Part shown: positions 1-14,200 of the stretch, in pieces
Layout: every line of letters begins with the position of its first letter
Position numbering within the stretch: the first letter of the stretch is position 1
Source of the DNA: Serilophus lunatus
Taxonomy: Eukaryota > Chordata > Aves > Passeriformes > Eurylaimidae
Reading direction: 5' to 3'
DNA: 64,000 nt
Assembly (NCBI GenBank): GCA_013399895.1
Contig: VXBA01003500.1
Coordinates: 62,001 to 126,000 of the forward strand
The notes under the pieces: model-generated
Seen by the model: only the letters and a program-made list of their open reading frames with translations
Databases searched by the model: none
Told to the model about the DNA's origin: nothing
Program-made: the position numbers and the translations under genes

Positions 1-1666
1 CCTTTGGTAAACTTTTGTGATTGTGTACATTTTGGCCTCAGTGAAGTTTATAGTGTTTTCACCAATGTTTTTAAGTTAATCTACTGTAATGACTGTCAGT
101 TTAATGAGTTATTAAAAGATATTCATGCTTTTGTAGTGCAAAGTGTAACAAAAATAGAATAAATAACATTTCATTTATTACAAAAGTTCCTAGACTGAAG
201 TATTTTTCTCTGTCTGAAGTGCATTGCAGGCTCTAGGGAAAAGAAAAGAAACTGTATTTTGAAGCAATGAAATATTTTCTGTGTCCTGTTCCAGAAAATT
301 GTGTCAATGTATCTTCCCTCCTGAAGTAAGGTCTTTATAAATGAGAACTTCACTAAGTTTGAATAGTTTATCTGGTAGGAACTCTCTGAAGATAAGCAGA
401 GTTTCACAAGCAGAAAAACTAGTAAACAAAATGAAAAACTGCTGCTGGGATACTTGCTTAGCCTTAAATCAAAATGCTGTGTTAAATTGTAATAGACGAA
501 CAATTATCAGTCTCATTAGATCAGCAAATACAAATTCCTGTATAACACAAGACTTCACTACTGCTGCATGGAGCCCAAACACTTGGCAGAAGCAGATCCC
601 AGCAGCAAGGCAATTTGTCTGGGAAAGGGCAAGTCAGGGAGATGCTGACTGTCACTGCCATCAAACAAGGTGATGGTCTCCGCATATAGACACACACATA
701 TGAGACTCCTCTGTGCCAATTCAGGACACAACAACTGGACACAAACAGTGTGATTACTGCAGTGCTCATCTCCTTTTTACTCAAGGCCATGGGCTATCTG
801 GGGAATCCTGACCCACAGAAAATCAGTGCTAGTACAGGCTCTCTAGATCATGGAGTCATATTGTTCCCACTCAGATTTCCTACTGAGCAGTGCAAGGTCT
901 GCAGTGGTTCTCTAAGGCCAGCATTGCTTCCAAGCCCTCATTCAGTGCATGTGGACTGAGGGCTGCAGGCAAACATGTGCTGACTGTTCTCAGATCATCA
1001 CTACACAGCTTGTCTTTTCCATGTACACATGTTGCTTTCTCAGCTCCTCTTGATTTAAGGTGCCTTTCCAAATCACCTCCTGTATTCCTTCCTCTCAGTT
1101 GCCACAGCCCTCCCTTCCTCCTCTCTTCATCTTCTATTCCATGTCCTAAATGCTTGGAAAAAATACAACAGAGAAAGCCTTTCCACATCCCTCCCAGCCA
1201 GCTCCCAAATATTGAACTGGATTATCAATTCTGACCCTCAAAAAGCTACCTAATAATTATTGCCCTGGAGTACATTTGCAACCCTATATGCTCTGTTAGG
1301 GAATGTAGATGTTTCAAGCAAACTTGAAAATCTAACCCCTAAACCTGAAACATTAGTTAGTTATGTTTGATTTAGTAAGCGCATAAGTGTTACATTTAGT
1401 TTTTTAACCTCCAAAATTAAGCCTTATATTCCCTCTTGCCTGCATTCCACCAGGTGGATGATACTGCATACCTTATACAGAATACCATAGGAAAAAAGAA
1501 ATGAACAAATGATATATAAAAGAATAACAAGCCAAAAATACCCTGGGGTTATTTCAAACTCCAGCAGATTTTTGCAGGTGTTCTGGGCTCCAACAGCACA
1601 GTGAGACTTTTTCATTCATGTTCTGCTGGTTTCCTGGAAAACAACACTGATGTGAATATCCAAGCT

Positions 1667-1688
1667 AAAAAAAAAAAAAAAAAAAAAA
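1667..1688 (+). repeat. Poly(A) tract
   Basis: An uninterrupted run of 22 A. No retrotransposon body is recognisable next to it, so it is best treated as a simple repeat. Confidence 0.85.
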
Positions 1689-4351
1689 GCCCAATGTATA
1701 TTTCAAAAAGAGAACTGGCTTTATATTCCAAGGATTATTATATAGCTGTGTTCACAAACTGTGCCTAGGCATCTCAGGCATGTTGAACTATTCAAGCATA
1801 AACAGAGCCAAGATTATTTATAGTTCTATTGTGTCATATTGGATGTTGCAATTGGACAAATAATAGGGCCCAAGGTGACATACCATAATATTAATAGAGG
1901 GGCAGAGTGGGAAATTACCAAACTGAAGTGCTTGGAAATCTACAACCTATAACAAGAACAACCAATGTCATAACAAAGTCGTTCCAGACTAAGAACACAT
2001 GGATTCAGGTTCCTTTTAATCATTTTGTCTAGTTGTGTACTCTGTTTTATGATGGTTTAATTGTAGCTGTACTTCAAATGTGGTGCACTGATGGAGGACA
2101 GCAGGGGAGCATTAAGCATAAAATTTAACTGCAAAGCTCAGTGCAATCCTAATTATGGTGCTGCTATGACACCTCCATAATTACTCATTCTTATCCACTG
2201 GCTCCACTAAAATAATTCACAAGACAAAAAAGCAAGCCGAGAATGCCATCATTGTCACTGCAGTCCAAAAGTAGACAGGACTAAAACATGGTAATGCTTG
2301 GCTTTTCTACACCCACATCCCTCCACAGAATTTACAGAAGCCCTATTTTAAGCACTCAGTTTCTGTATAATTCAAACATCATCTAAACTAGCTAGAAGGA
2401 AACGTGGAGAAGTGCTTAAAATTTCATCTTCCTCAGGTGTCTCCATGCAACCTGTTAGTTGTTTTTATTCAGTCAGGATCCACAGCCCTGCAGGACTCGG
2501 AAACCTTTTTAACACAAGCAGACAATTTACACCTTCCTTTTAAAACCATCTAGAAATAGAAGCGGTGCTGCTATTTTTCCTTTTATAACAACCCAGGAGC
2601 AGTGCATTTCATTCATGGACAAAATAAATAAGCATCCCCATGCCTTCGTCCCTCTCTACACCAGGAATGCAGTGACAGGACTGGCATTCTCAGCTTGCTT
2701 CTTGTCTTGTGAAACACTAAGCTGAGACAGTGAATAGGGAAGAGCAATGATAAATGTGTCATAGCAGTGCAGTAATTAGGATTGCACTGGGTTTTGCACT
2801 TGATAGGGGAAGCACAGATCAATCGTCAGTCCTCTGTTTGCCCAGGGACTGCCCTTATCACGGAACTGCGGAGACAATCCTTCACTCTTTTTAAAGACTG
2901 GCCAACATAGCCTCCAGCTTTACAATTAGAATGCTTCCCCCAGAAAGGACAAGCAAGGGTGTGCATTCCTTAGGTAGAGAGTCAATACAGGCTTTGACTG
3001 TCACTTCATAATACAAGGTATACGTATCAGGTCTGGGGAACCCTCTCAGTAGTTCCTCCAGACACATTTATCAAGGGAAGGAAGCTAAATCAAGCCCAGA
3101 CAAATACATACTTCTTCATAAATACAGAAATCTTTGCTACACTATTGAAAAAAAACCAAATTCTAGCTATCTTGAATAGTCCACTAAAATAACACAGGGA
3201 TGTTTTCACAGGCGTTTCAGTATCAAGAAAATTATTCTGTGCTTTGCAGTCTTGTGGCCAATTTTACATGTTTTAGTATTTTATAGTACGCATCTCAAAG
3301 TATCATCAGAGCTGGAGGAGCTACATAACTCCTGATAACCTGTAACACAAACACTCCTGGGTGTGCAAAATGGCAACAGCCTCTTCCATCACAGAAAGGT
3401 TAAAGAGCACTTGTTTTGGCTGTGCAGAAAAGGTTGAAGACAAGTACCAAAACTCTCATTGCTGGATTTCAGTCTTTCTGTCCTCTGATTTTAAAGAAGC
3501 TTAGGTAGAATACAAAACCACTTATTGGATCTTGATGCAAGAGATCTTTAAGTTTTCAGGAGGGTAACAACAGAGATAAAGATTGCCTCCAGTACTGATC
3601 ATTCCAAGTCACACAAAAAATTCCAAATCTTGGTTTGAAACAAAAAGCTTTAAAGTTCTTTTGAAGTAGTGAAAAATAAAAAAACCTCTCACCCATAACT
3701 TTAAGTTTTTCTCTTTTAAAAGGAAATTCTACAGTATTAAAAGAGAAATCCAACCTCCAAAACAAACAAAAAGAGAGATTCTACAACTGTGACACTGAAA
3801 TAAGACACCACTTAATGCAAGAATTTCAAATAAATACTAAGTTTTTGACACTGCCTCTGCTCATTCATTTACAAAGTGCAAGGCTGTCTGATAGGTACTG
3901 ACAGCAAATGTTAGATCGACTTCCCAATCTGCTAGAGGTGCTTAAAGGATTAGTACCAAGGGACCTAATAGTATTGAAAGTGCTTGATTCTTTCTGCTGT
4001 TCCAGGCTACTACAGGGAGCTTCTTCCTCTGCCTACAAAACAACAATATATTTAATCAAAGGTAAAATCAGGTACACTTCTCATTCCCTGATTAGTTTTT
4101 GGCTGATTTATGAAAATGGAGACCATTTCACTTAACCAAACTTATGAACCAATCTGGACTCAGAAGGCACAACTGCCAATCCATATATTGGAGGCTGAGG
4201 GCAACAAATCCAGAAGGTATGTTGTTGACTGCAAAAATGAACTGTGTGCTTGTTTCACAGTAACCATATTTACAGTAACAAAAAAAAAAATTTCTTCCCA
4301 TCTCAAATTTTTGCTTAAAAACAATCTAGACCTGTACTTTTATTAGATAAG

Positions 4352-4374
4352 TATATACATATATATATATACAT
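4352..4374. repeat. AT dinucleotide microsatellite
   Basis: Alternating A/T track with one interruption (ATATACATATATATATATAC). It is a short simple repeat in intergenic DNA. Confidence 0.8.
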
Positions 4375-7300
4375 TCGTGCATATATACCCCATTAGTGCT
4401 CTCTAAAGAGTTTTCTAAATGTGACAAAAATCAGAGCTTCCTCTTCACACACACTGAAAAAGCAAGGCAAAGGAAGTTTCAGTGCTTCACTTCCTTGAAG
4501 TCAGATTAGGAGTTATCTGCCTGCCTACCAAACATACATCTATAATGTAGACAGATATGTGAGAGTATAGTCGACTAGGCTGTTATAATCAGCACAGAGA
4601 CAGAGGTTCATTCAGAGTGTGCTCGATCTCAGCTGAAGGTAGAGGTCTAGAGGAGAGTAGAGGTCTGAAAATCTGGTGAGAGAATCATCTCATTAGCCCA
4701 TTTGCTGATCCATTCCACAGTATGAAAAATGAAAGCAGATTTCCACTAATTAAAGAAAACAAAAATCAAATGTCTTCAGAATGTAAACCTACAAAATGCT
4801 CTGAATTCGAATCCATCTTGCTTTTTCTTAAGAGCTGAAAATCAAATACTACATCATCCATTAAACTGGATGCTTACAGCTCTCCTGATTCAAAACATGT
4901 GGAGAAATCCAAAGTTGACTAAATTTTCCTTACTCACAGAAATATAATTTCTGATCTGAAACCAACCATGGAACACAGCAAACCAAAAGGGATCTGGCTG
5001 AGGAAGCTGTGGAAAACTGAGGTGAGAATGGTTAATGAAACACATGAAATGAAACAATGAAATACAGTCATACTGCCTCAGAGCAGTATGAATATTTCAA
5101 AAGCAAAGGTGCTACTAAGAAAACTTTGTAAAACATATGTATTTATAATGAAAATAATTCCTGAAGATGTATATTATCCATCAATTCTTTTTTCCCCCCC
5201 CTCCCAATTAACAGTCTGGAGGCCTGTTATCTCTTCTAAGCCTAGTAGGGAAGGTCTGGATAAGGGAACACAATTTTCAAATGTGATTGCCATAGAGAGG
5301 TTAAAGATTCACGCAAACACCTTTGGATAAATACAGCACAAACAGATAAGGAACTAAAAAGATGAGAAAGATTTTTTTTTCCTGCAATGATTGAGAGCCA
5401 TTTTTCATGAAAGTGCTCTATTTCATTATTAATTGTTCACACACAGGTAAAAGGTAAAGTGCACATAAGAGAAGTCTTAAATCTGAGGTTTTTGGGTAAT
5501 ACGGAGCAGAAACACGTCTAAATTTCCACGTCACTTCTGAAGACAAAAAAAACTTCCTTCTTATTGTAAAAATGTTAATATATAAATATGGGAAACTGGA
5601 TAACTATGGTGGTGACCTCTGCCATTTATTTAACAAAGAAAATTAGAAGCATTACAAATAGGTAAAAGTTATGACTTCTATAGGAACAAATCATCCTTCT
5701 CACCCTTTAACAATCCATCACAACTTTTTTTGCCATCAGGTCAAACCATCGGCTGAAGGGATTTTGCTAACTAACTACAAGTTGCAAGGTGCAAAATTCC
5801 ATAAGCCATTGGTTTGTTTTTCTTCTTTATCTTATATTCTTAAGTCAAACAGAGTTATTTAAGAACCAAAGTAAATATTGAGAGTATGTACTAGTAAAAG
5901 CTAATGGATGATAGAGGCCCCATGATGCTAAAAGTGAATGCCAAAATGCTCCAGCAAACTAGGCCATTGGATTTTCCATCCACTACGCTGCCAATAAGGC
6001 AAATACAATGATTTCACTTGTCTAAATGTCTGCTGCTAGTCACAGATAATGGCAGCTTAAGCTACTCAATGTGCAGTAGGCCACTTGGAGAAACAAAACC
6101 AAAATAAAGCACACTGCAGAAGAGTAAAACAATTGTGCAGTTGTGTGTCTAGGCTTTTTCAGAGATTGACCATTATTTCTGGTTACTAGAGTGAGCACAC
6201 AAGTGAACAGATAACTGCATGGATAAACAAATGTTCATAACATAACTCAGACATTGAAAAACTGGCCCACAGACCAAACCTGCACAACCTTGAGCACAAG
6301 CAGGCTCTTTTTTTTTTCCCTTTTTCATGCCTGCATGTACCAGATAAAGTCATACTACTCACAGCCAGTGACTAGAACAAATGAGCTGGTTCAAAGGGCT
6401 GTTGTGAGCTGCTCTCTCACTATACAACAAAGTGCCATTTTTCCTTTGCGTGCTCAGTGCCATCTCTAATCCAAAGCAATTGCCCTGAGGTGCCAGACAC
6501 ATACAGAATGAGACAGCCAGCAACAGCAAGTAGCATTAATCTGCCTCCTCCAGATACTAAATGTTGCTGGACAGAAAACTCATGCTATATTCTGCCTGTG
6601 TCCCACCATTCCAGAAGAAGTCATAATAATCTCAGCTGTTGCTCCTCAAATCACCACAGTAATTCTGTAGTGAATGTGTCACTAAGGAGAGAAAAGTCAT
6701 ATAGATTCATTCAGCAGAGAATACAAAAAAGAGCATTTAATTACAAGCGGGATGCAATATTTTTTGACAGTTCATAGTTGTTTTTTTTTGCCCCGCCATC
6801 ACAACAAAGATGTTTTGGCTGATCAATAAGCAGACCTTGAACCATCATGGTTTACAGAGCAGAACTTCAATGTCAATTGAAGTAGTTCCTGATTTACACT
6901 CTACAGCTCAGGCAGTAACTTTCTTAGCTATATTATGCAAACCACCCGTAGTCATGCAAAAATCCCAGAGATAGAGTAAAAAAGTGTGTAGAGGGATTAT
7001 GAATAAATCCTTCTAGAAACAATTGCTTGCCAGAAGATCGTGGACTCCATATGCCATGCTTTAAAGTAGGAAAAATAACGGAAAAAAACAGTGAATGGAC
7101 TAGATTTTGGTTTCTCAGTCTTCATGTGAAAGGTTTCTGAAGCCTCACTAGTACTTTCCTGAGGTTAGGGAAATGAGATATTGAAAAAAATACAAACGTT
7201 GCATCAAAAAATGAGGGAACAAAAGTGTCTTGATGGCAGCTCAAACCACCTTTCATAAGCAGGTACTCTGGCCTCCAGAAAACCAATGAAAGATGAACCT

Positions 7301-8203
7301 TGAAAACTCCCTCAAAGACCTTTGAGTAGACTCTTTTATCTCTGCCTGGGAGAGTAATATTTTCAGAGGTACAGCAAATGAAATTATAATTAAGAAACCT
7401 GTGAAGAAAAAAATAGCATCTAGGATTATCAGTACTCCCATAACATAAGGCTTAGAAGAACAAAGGTAAAACACAAACTTGCTAGACAACTATTCTGCAT
7501 TACTGAAGAAATACCATTTCACCAGAAGAAACTACCACAAGGGATCAGTGAAGCACTTTCCACTCTCTGAAACGTGATGGGTTTCTCCCAACAGTAACAG
7601 CATAAAGGTAACTCAGATTATTCAACTGGAGAGAATTTTTTCATACAAAAACTATCAAGAAATGACTGACTGTTTCCAGGCTGAGGCGCAGCTGAATAGA
7701 GTGAGACCTTTGAATTGCTGTTTATGGGAGGGTCAGGAGTACCCAGGAGTGGAGGAATGCCACCAGCAGAGCCCACAGCCTGGGCTTCCACCTAACAGCT
7801 GGAAAACCTCACTCATTCCACGCACAGCTTCGGGGCCTAAGTGTCTGCTGGTGGGAAAAAACATCTGTGCAGTTTCACTGACTTTTCTGAAGGTTTCTCA
7901 GGAAAGGTGTTCTTCCCAAATATTGTACTTTTTTGCACTAGCAAGGACTGTGGCCAGCTGTGCTACCACACCCATTAAAGTGGATTAGTTGAGGAGTAGT
8001 TGAGCTCACATTTGCTTTACGCGGGAGGAACCAGAAGTCAACATCGGTGGATGGGAGAGATCAAAGCACAGCTGCTTTTTTGTTCAAAAAAGTACCTGAT
8101 TTCAGTCATTGACTTGCAGCACTCCCTCAGCTGTGACCTTGAAAATGTCACTTATTCCTTTCGGTTCTTAGTCTTCCTTGTAAAGCATCTTGGAGGCTCA
8201 TGT

Positions 8204-8256
8204 TTATGGAATGTTTAGAGTTGGAAGGGACCTCAGAGATCATCTAGTAAAGTTTC
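8204..8256 (-). mobile_element. Short CR1 LINE 3'-end fragment
   Basis: The core GAGTTGGAAGGGACCTCAGA followed by GATCATCTAG is the reverse complement of the conserved 3' end of avian CR1 elements. Only about 50 bp is recognisable, as expected for the severe 5' truncation common in CR1 insertions. Confidence 0.75.
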
Positions 8257-11200
8257 ACGTGCTAGTGCTATCTAAAACTGACAAATTATTCTTTTAACCT
8301 GTAATCTGTCATAATTATATTTGCTATATTCAATTTTGATTTAAAACTCTGTATTTTATGTCTTTCACATATTTCAATAGAAGCATAGCCCTTATTTTTT
8401 CAAGAAAAACTTGACTCCTTTGTTGTTAATTGTGCAAGACATATCTGTTCCACACTAATATCTCTATAATGTAGAATTTAATTTATTTTCCACCATTTTA
8501 CTTTTAATTATTGCAAGACTCCCAAGCAATAAAATGAAGCAACACATTGGTGGGACAAGCCTTTTAAATGATGAGACATAATAATTATTAATTACAACTT
8601 AAAAGTCCCTAGCAGCACTTTTTTGCTATAAATACTGGCTGACTTCAAAAGCTGGAAGAGACTAGTATTGTGTAACAGTCAATTAATTAGATATACTACA
8701 GACATCTTTGTTAATGAATTTGGTTATTAATAGCACAACTCTCAGATTGAAATACTGACTCAAGTGCTAGCATCCATATATTTTTTTCAAGGATGAATAT
8801 ATTAACATGTATGGGCCACCTAATTTAATTGCAAATTATTCTCTCTACTGTTGTGTAGTGTACAGTATATATGAAGTTCACATTACACTTATTTAAACTG
8901 CTGTGGTAGGTGGCAAAACTAAATCATCCATGAAGACAATCTTTTGCATTTCTTTTTTCTCTGTTCTCTCTAATTTTTGGTGGAACATGACAGAATTTTA
9001 TTTTTAGCTTGAATAAGAGAATGGGATTGTAAAATAGCATGTCTGTCACAAGTAAATCAAGAGTGTGTTTCTTAAAGATATGCTTAGCAAGTTTGTTTTA
9101 ATCCCAAGCATATGTGGAAACTGGTAATTTCTTTTCAGAACAAATGTCTCCACAGGTAGCGAAGTTGTTTTGTCAGTTCTGTGAAAGAGCTTTTAATTAC
9201 CTGCATTTAATTGAGTCTTGCATATACACATTGGGAAACAATTTATGAGGTTTTCCAAGTATACAGCATAACTTAGAAAATAAAACATTCTTTTCTGTTT
9301 ACTTACCTCACCTACTTTCTTTGAGCCATGGGCTTTTTGGTTTGGTTTTGGGGGGGGGTTTCTGCCTGGTTTTTTATCTTTTCAAGGAAAATAAAGAGCA
9401 CAGAGAAATGGTTTACTGGTATCAGTAAAAGTGGCATAGACCAGGATTTAGGACATATGGTCAAAACAGGATAATTAAATTTCCTTCTTAGCTGTACCAG
9501 TTAAACATCTGGAGACAAGACAAGCCATGTCACTCTCAGTCTGGCATTTGCATTGATGTAGAGGCAAGTATTTTTTCCATTTCTGTTGCAGTTTTCTGAG
9601 AACTAAATGAAAATTGCCACATACAAATGAAGTACCCTGTGACTGCTTTGTAGAAGACCAAACACCAACTCATGCTAAAATAAAATTAAGCTTGCATTTT
9701 CTAGTTTGCTTCTATTTGCAAAATGGATTAACTTTTGCAAAAGCCAGTAATTTCCAATTGTGGTCACAGCTTCCTGTGAAGATAATGGGAAGACAGATTA
9801 TTAAATGCTTGAGAAAAAAAATCTAAATATTTGATTTTCAGCAGGACCCAGAGGTCCCAGGTAATACCAGTAGATGTGCTCCTCTGAGGGGTAGGAGGGG
9901 GAAGGGGAAAGAGATAGTCCTAGTATTATTTAGCTAATTACTATCTTACTTTGCTCCTTGTTTTACACAAGACATGAAAGATTTTCTGTGCACAAGTCAG
10001 ACCACTGAATGCACAAAGAAGAAAGTGCTGAACATACAAAGACCTTGATTGCACTGGCTGCTGCTGTGGGCTCCCATATTTTCATAGTTCAGAAGAGTGA
10101 CCCTATAGCAAGGGACACTTTTGCTGCATTGTTATCTAGCATTTGCAAAGATAAATATCACTCAGAAATGTATCTGATGCTAAACTCCAGAAGGAAGCAG
10201 TGACATCCATTTCTGCATGCAAAAGCCATGGAAAACATTGACCACACACCCTCGACAGATCCTTAGCTCTTGGCCATGCTAGATGCTGATACAAAGGAAG
10301 ATTAAAACAAACATATATAAAAAATGATGGAAAAACGTTCACAAAGCTGACAAAAGAGTGTGGTACTAACCATACAGGAAATACCAGTCTCAGGAAGAAT
10401 TGTATTTTAAAAGTGGCTTTAATTCCTTTGAAAATTTTAAGACATTCTCCTTGGGGGAAAAAAAAAAAAATAATCCTAGTGAGACAGACAGAAAGACTCC
10501 TAATCATATTTCATCTCAGTTCTTCTCTCTAGTCCTAATTAGTAGAGAACATTTGCATTGAAACAATCTCTTTTTCTCCTTCATTCATTTGATCAACAGC
10601 TTATCCTTCACCTAGAGCTGTAATTTCTTGTCTGTAGCTTCATAGTCTTCTGCACTGCTAAAAGGATTAGATATCCAGGTGAAGTATAAACAGCAGGAAC
10701 AGATGATCACACAAGAAGCAAACATTATTCTGACTTTTCAGACCCCACTTCCCACCCTGGTAATTAGGCAAAAAAAAAAAACCTACCCACCACCACCTCT
10801 TAGAAAGCACAGAAAGAACCCGGCAAACACACAGAAGAAAAAATCCTCACCCAAACCCTAAGACACAGCTTTTCAAATAACTCTCCCCCAAATTAAAACT
10901 GCATGGAAAATACAAAATGAGTACTATTAAAAGAGAATAAGAAGATTATGGCAAAAAAAAGATTATTCTAACGCTTTAACAAAATTGCTGCAATCTTTGC
11001 AATGCAAATGTTTTCATTCTGAAAACAGATGTCACTTTGTCCAGGCTTCCTACAACACTGACAAAGCTGAACTAGGGGTGGGAAGGTTACATTTTCTGTC
11101 TATAGTTTTCACTGGGCAAGATTAAGTTTGCCTCTCTACAGCCCAAGGTCACATGACCACTTCTTTTATAAAGTTATAGGGCATTTCTTGCATCTGGCTT

Positions 11201-14200
11201 GTTTTAAAGCCAGAACATCCATTGAAGTTAAGCACAGTGTTGTCATAATCTTCCACTGTGACTGAAAATCTGATTACTTGTACTTATTAAAAATGTATGA
11301 GAGAAAAATTTGTAAAATTCAATGTTTTTCAAAACTGTAAGATCTAACTGCAGCTAATTCATATCCTTTTGACACACCTGATACTTGAGTATTTTCTTTT
11401 GTTACTTACCACTTTAGTCTTTCCCAACTAGACTTCTGACATAAGGTCAAATGTAGCCCACGCTAACACATTGTACAACTGGAAAACCTTCAGTAATTAC
11501 TTTGATTGTCTAAGTTGGTGAGAAAATAAAAAATTATTCTTGAAATATATTAATATCTTTCATTAAGTCTGTATATAAAATAAGTTTTACAAAAGCCAAA
11601 CATGTCAGATGAATATGACTTTTCATCAATCAGTTGTGCTTATGTGTGGGAATTGGGTTGTCTCTCCTTGAAGCAGACAGCATCACCTGGAAAACAGAGA
11701 AGGAAAAAAAGTCAAGCTATTCAAAAACACATACATCTTCATACATGCCCTCTTCAAAGTTACAAAGAGCTTTTCACTCACTTATCTACCAATATTGTCT
11801 GAGACCTAGCAAAGAGTTGATTCCTTCCCTCGCAGTTAAATGAGCAACAGATCTGCTTCTCTCTAGCAACAGCTTATGGAGATTTACAGTAAGTAAAGCA
11901 AGCAAGCCAAAACCTATTCCCACAAAACATACTGTCCCTTTCATCAATTAGAATAGATTTCAATAAGCAGGAAGACATAATAGATGGCATGAGGTTGTAA
12001 AGGTTATTAGAGATCTGCAAAACTTGCAGTCAAATATAGATTGGCTTAACTAGTTTTACTGATGGAACCAGTCCCTTCTCTAATCCTGCCAACAACACAC
12101 AGGCAGCATCTAGAGAGCTGCCAAAAGACTTTAGCTGAGTAGGCAAAAATGAACACCCAAGCCAAGAGAGCTGATATTTGCCTATGCCTACTTTTCTTCT
12201 GAAATGTAGTTTAAAAACTTACCATTTAGCAAAACCCACTGAAATACAACAGCCAAACAAATTCAAACTTTGTCTGGCAGCCTTCTCTACTGCACCATTA
12301 TAGACAACAAACACTCATTTTCAGGCACAGATATACGTGGAATTGGTAGCAAAAATTCAGCAATGGTTTAGGCAAGGTGGAAATGTGTGCTGACACTGTG
12401 TCAAGAACTGCTTCTGGTGGTGTCACACATATTAGGCACTTCAACCGAAGGTTAAGCTGATTTCAAAACAAAAATTGAACACGGTGTGTTGAACTGAATG
12501 ATGAAAATAATGTGAAAGGACACTCACTAGGGGAATTTTTTTTCTTTTTCCTTTTTTCTCCCTGTAAAAACACCACCAGGAGATGCACTCACTGCCTGCA
12601 GGTTTACAGGAAAATTTACCCTTACCTAAGTCATTTGTTGTGATCTGAAAACCTCTCTCAATTCCAGCTGTGGTCAGAGGCACAGGAGCAGCTGTGTATA
12701 GGGTTTGCACACAGGCAGCCACAGTGCTGGGCTCATTCCCCTCATTCCTCAGAGCAGCCTCAGGCCATTGACCTTCCAGAGTAATCTGCAAAGCTCATAT
12801 CTTCCCTTGTGCCATGGAAATGGAAAAATGACTTAAAAGGCAAGAGCCGAGACTAAAAAAGCGATGATATGGAACAGGCTGGGGGTTTTTTTCCCCTTCT
12901 TCACATTTATATTTGTTACTTTAATCACAGCATACACTAAAAAAGCCTAGACTCTGAGGCAGGTGCTTTAAATGCCACACATAACTCCAAACCACAAAAT
13001 ATCTCAGAAAATCAGAACATCATCAGTGATTGCTCAGGAACTAATTAACAAGGAAGGACAAAAATCACTGAAAATGTGCTATTTGGCCAAGAATTGACTA
13101 AAAAGCAAAGTGTGGAAAAGAAAGTAAGTGTGTCTTAATGGAAAAGTCAACATTTGAAGGTTATAAGCAGCTGGGGAGGAGAAAAAGTTGTATTTTCTCA
13201 GATTGCCTTACTGCCTTAAATAAAAATAAAAGCTACACATATTTAGAGACCATTATTAAATAAAAAATTGCTCTTTCAACTAGCAAAGATTTTAAAATAT
13301 TTGCATATAAAACCCACTGAGTTAAAACATCAGATTACAGAAAAAACTCAAGCTGGGTTTTATATTAAACATTAATTGTCCTAAACCAAATTCACCATCT
13401 ACTCTACTCAACCAAGAAAACGTTCAAGATGGATATGTCACATATGCAACTTGCAAAGTACTGTTGCCCAACCACTTGTAAATTGCTGAAAGTAAGGAGC
13501 TTTTAAGGGTTAGAGGTTGAACACATATATTTAGCACAGCCACATAACGTTCAAGAACATAGCAAACAGAAGTTACAGAACAGGCTGTCTTTATAAAAAG
13601 TTGGATAACTTTTTAATTTGAATATAACAGTGAGAAAGAATTAGAATATGCAAGATAAAAATAAAGTGTGGCAATTTGGCTTTGACATTCAACACTTACA
13701 TAAGATAAATTTACTAGAAACTATTACATTTGTGTTGCTAGAGAGTGGATATTCACTATTATTGAGCATGAAGTAATCTTTCTTAGTAAAGAAGAAAGAA
13801 ATGGTGTTCTAATTGAATCTCAGTTGATTTGTGCTATGTTGCTGCCAACACAGACAAACAAGAGATTAGTAAAGGGGAAAATGCTTATTTTACATATATC
13901 TCAGGACAAAATGTGATCCATCTTCCATGAAAGCACACACTATGTATCTCAGCTAAAAGTGCTTCTTGCAGCTGTCTAGTCTAGACTATCATCTGCTCAG
14001 TGTTGGCAGGTTTGGTGCCTTGACAGGTATTCTGATGCCTATTTAGTGCTGTTTGGGAATTGCCTGCAATCCTTTGGTGCACAGTGAGGGAAACTGGACT
14101 CAGACACAGGTGGAGACAGAGAAATGTGTACGCACAGGAGTGCACAAGGAGGAAACAGGGTGGATGAAAACAACATAAGAAAGAACAAAAGAGTCCATGG

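Larger units (their letters stand above)
1..8203. other. Intergenic 3' flank of GBE1, no gene recognised
   Basis: AT-rich sequence with stop codons in all frames. The longest open frames are about 110 codons or less, occur on both strands and have no recognisable protein family or splice structure. Visible low-complexity features are a 22-base A run at 1667-1688 and an AT microsatellite near 4352-4374. I see no tRNA, rRNA or recognisable repeat family here. Confidence 0.6.

Noticed and set aside
341..1234. Overlapping open frames of 70-115 codons near the left edge
   Set aside because: They overlap on both strands, have no family resemblance and no splice-site context, as expected by chance.
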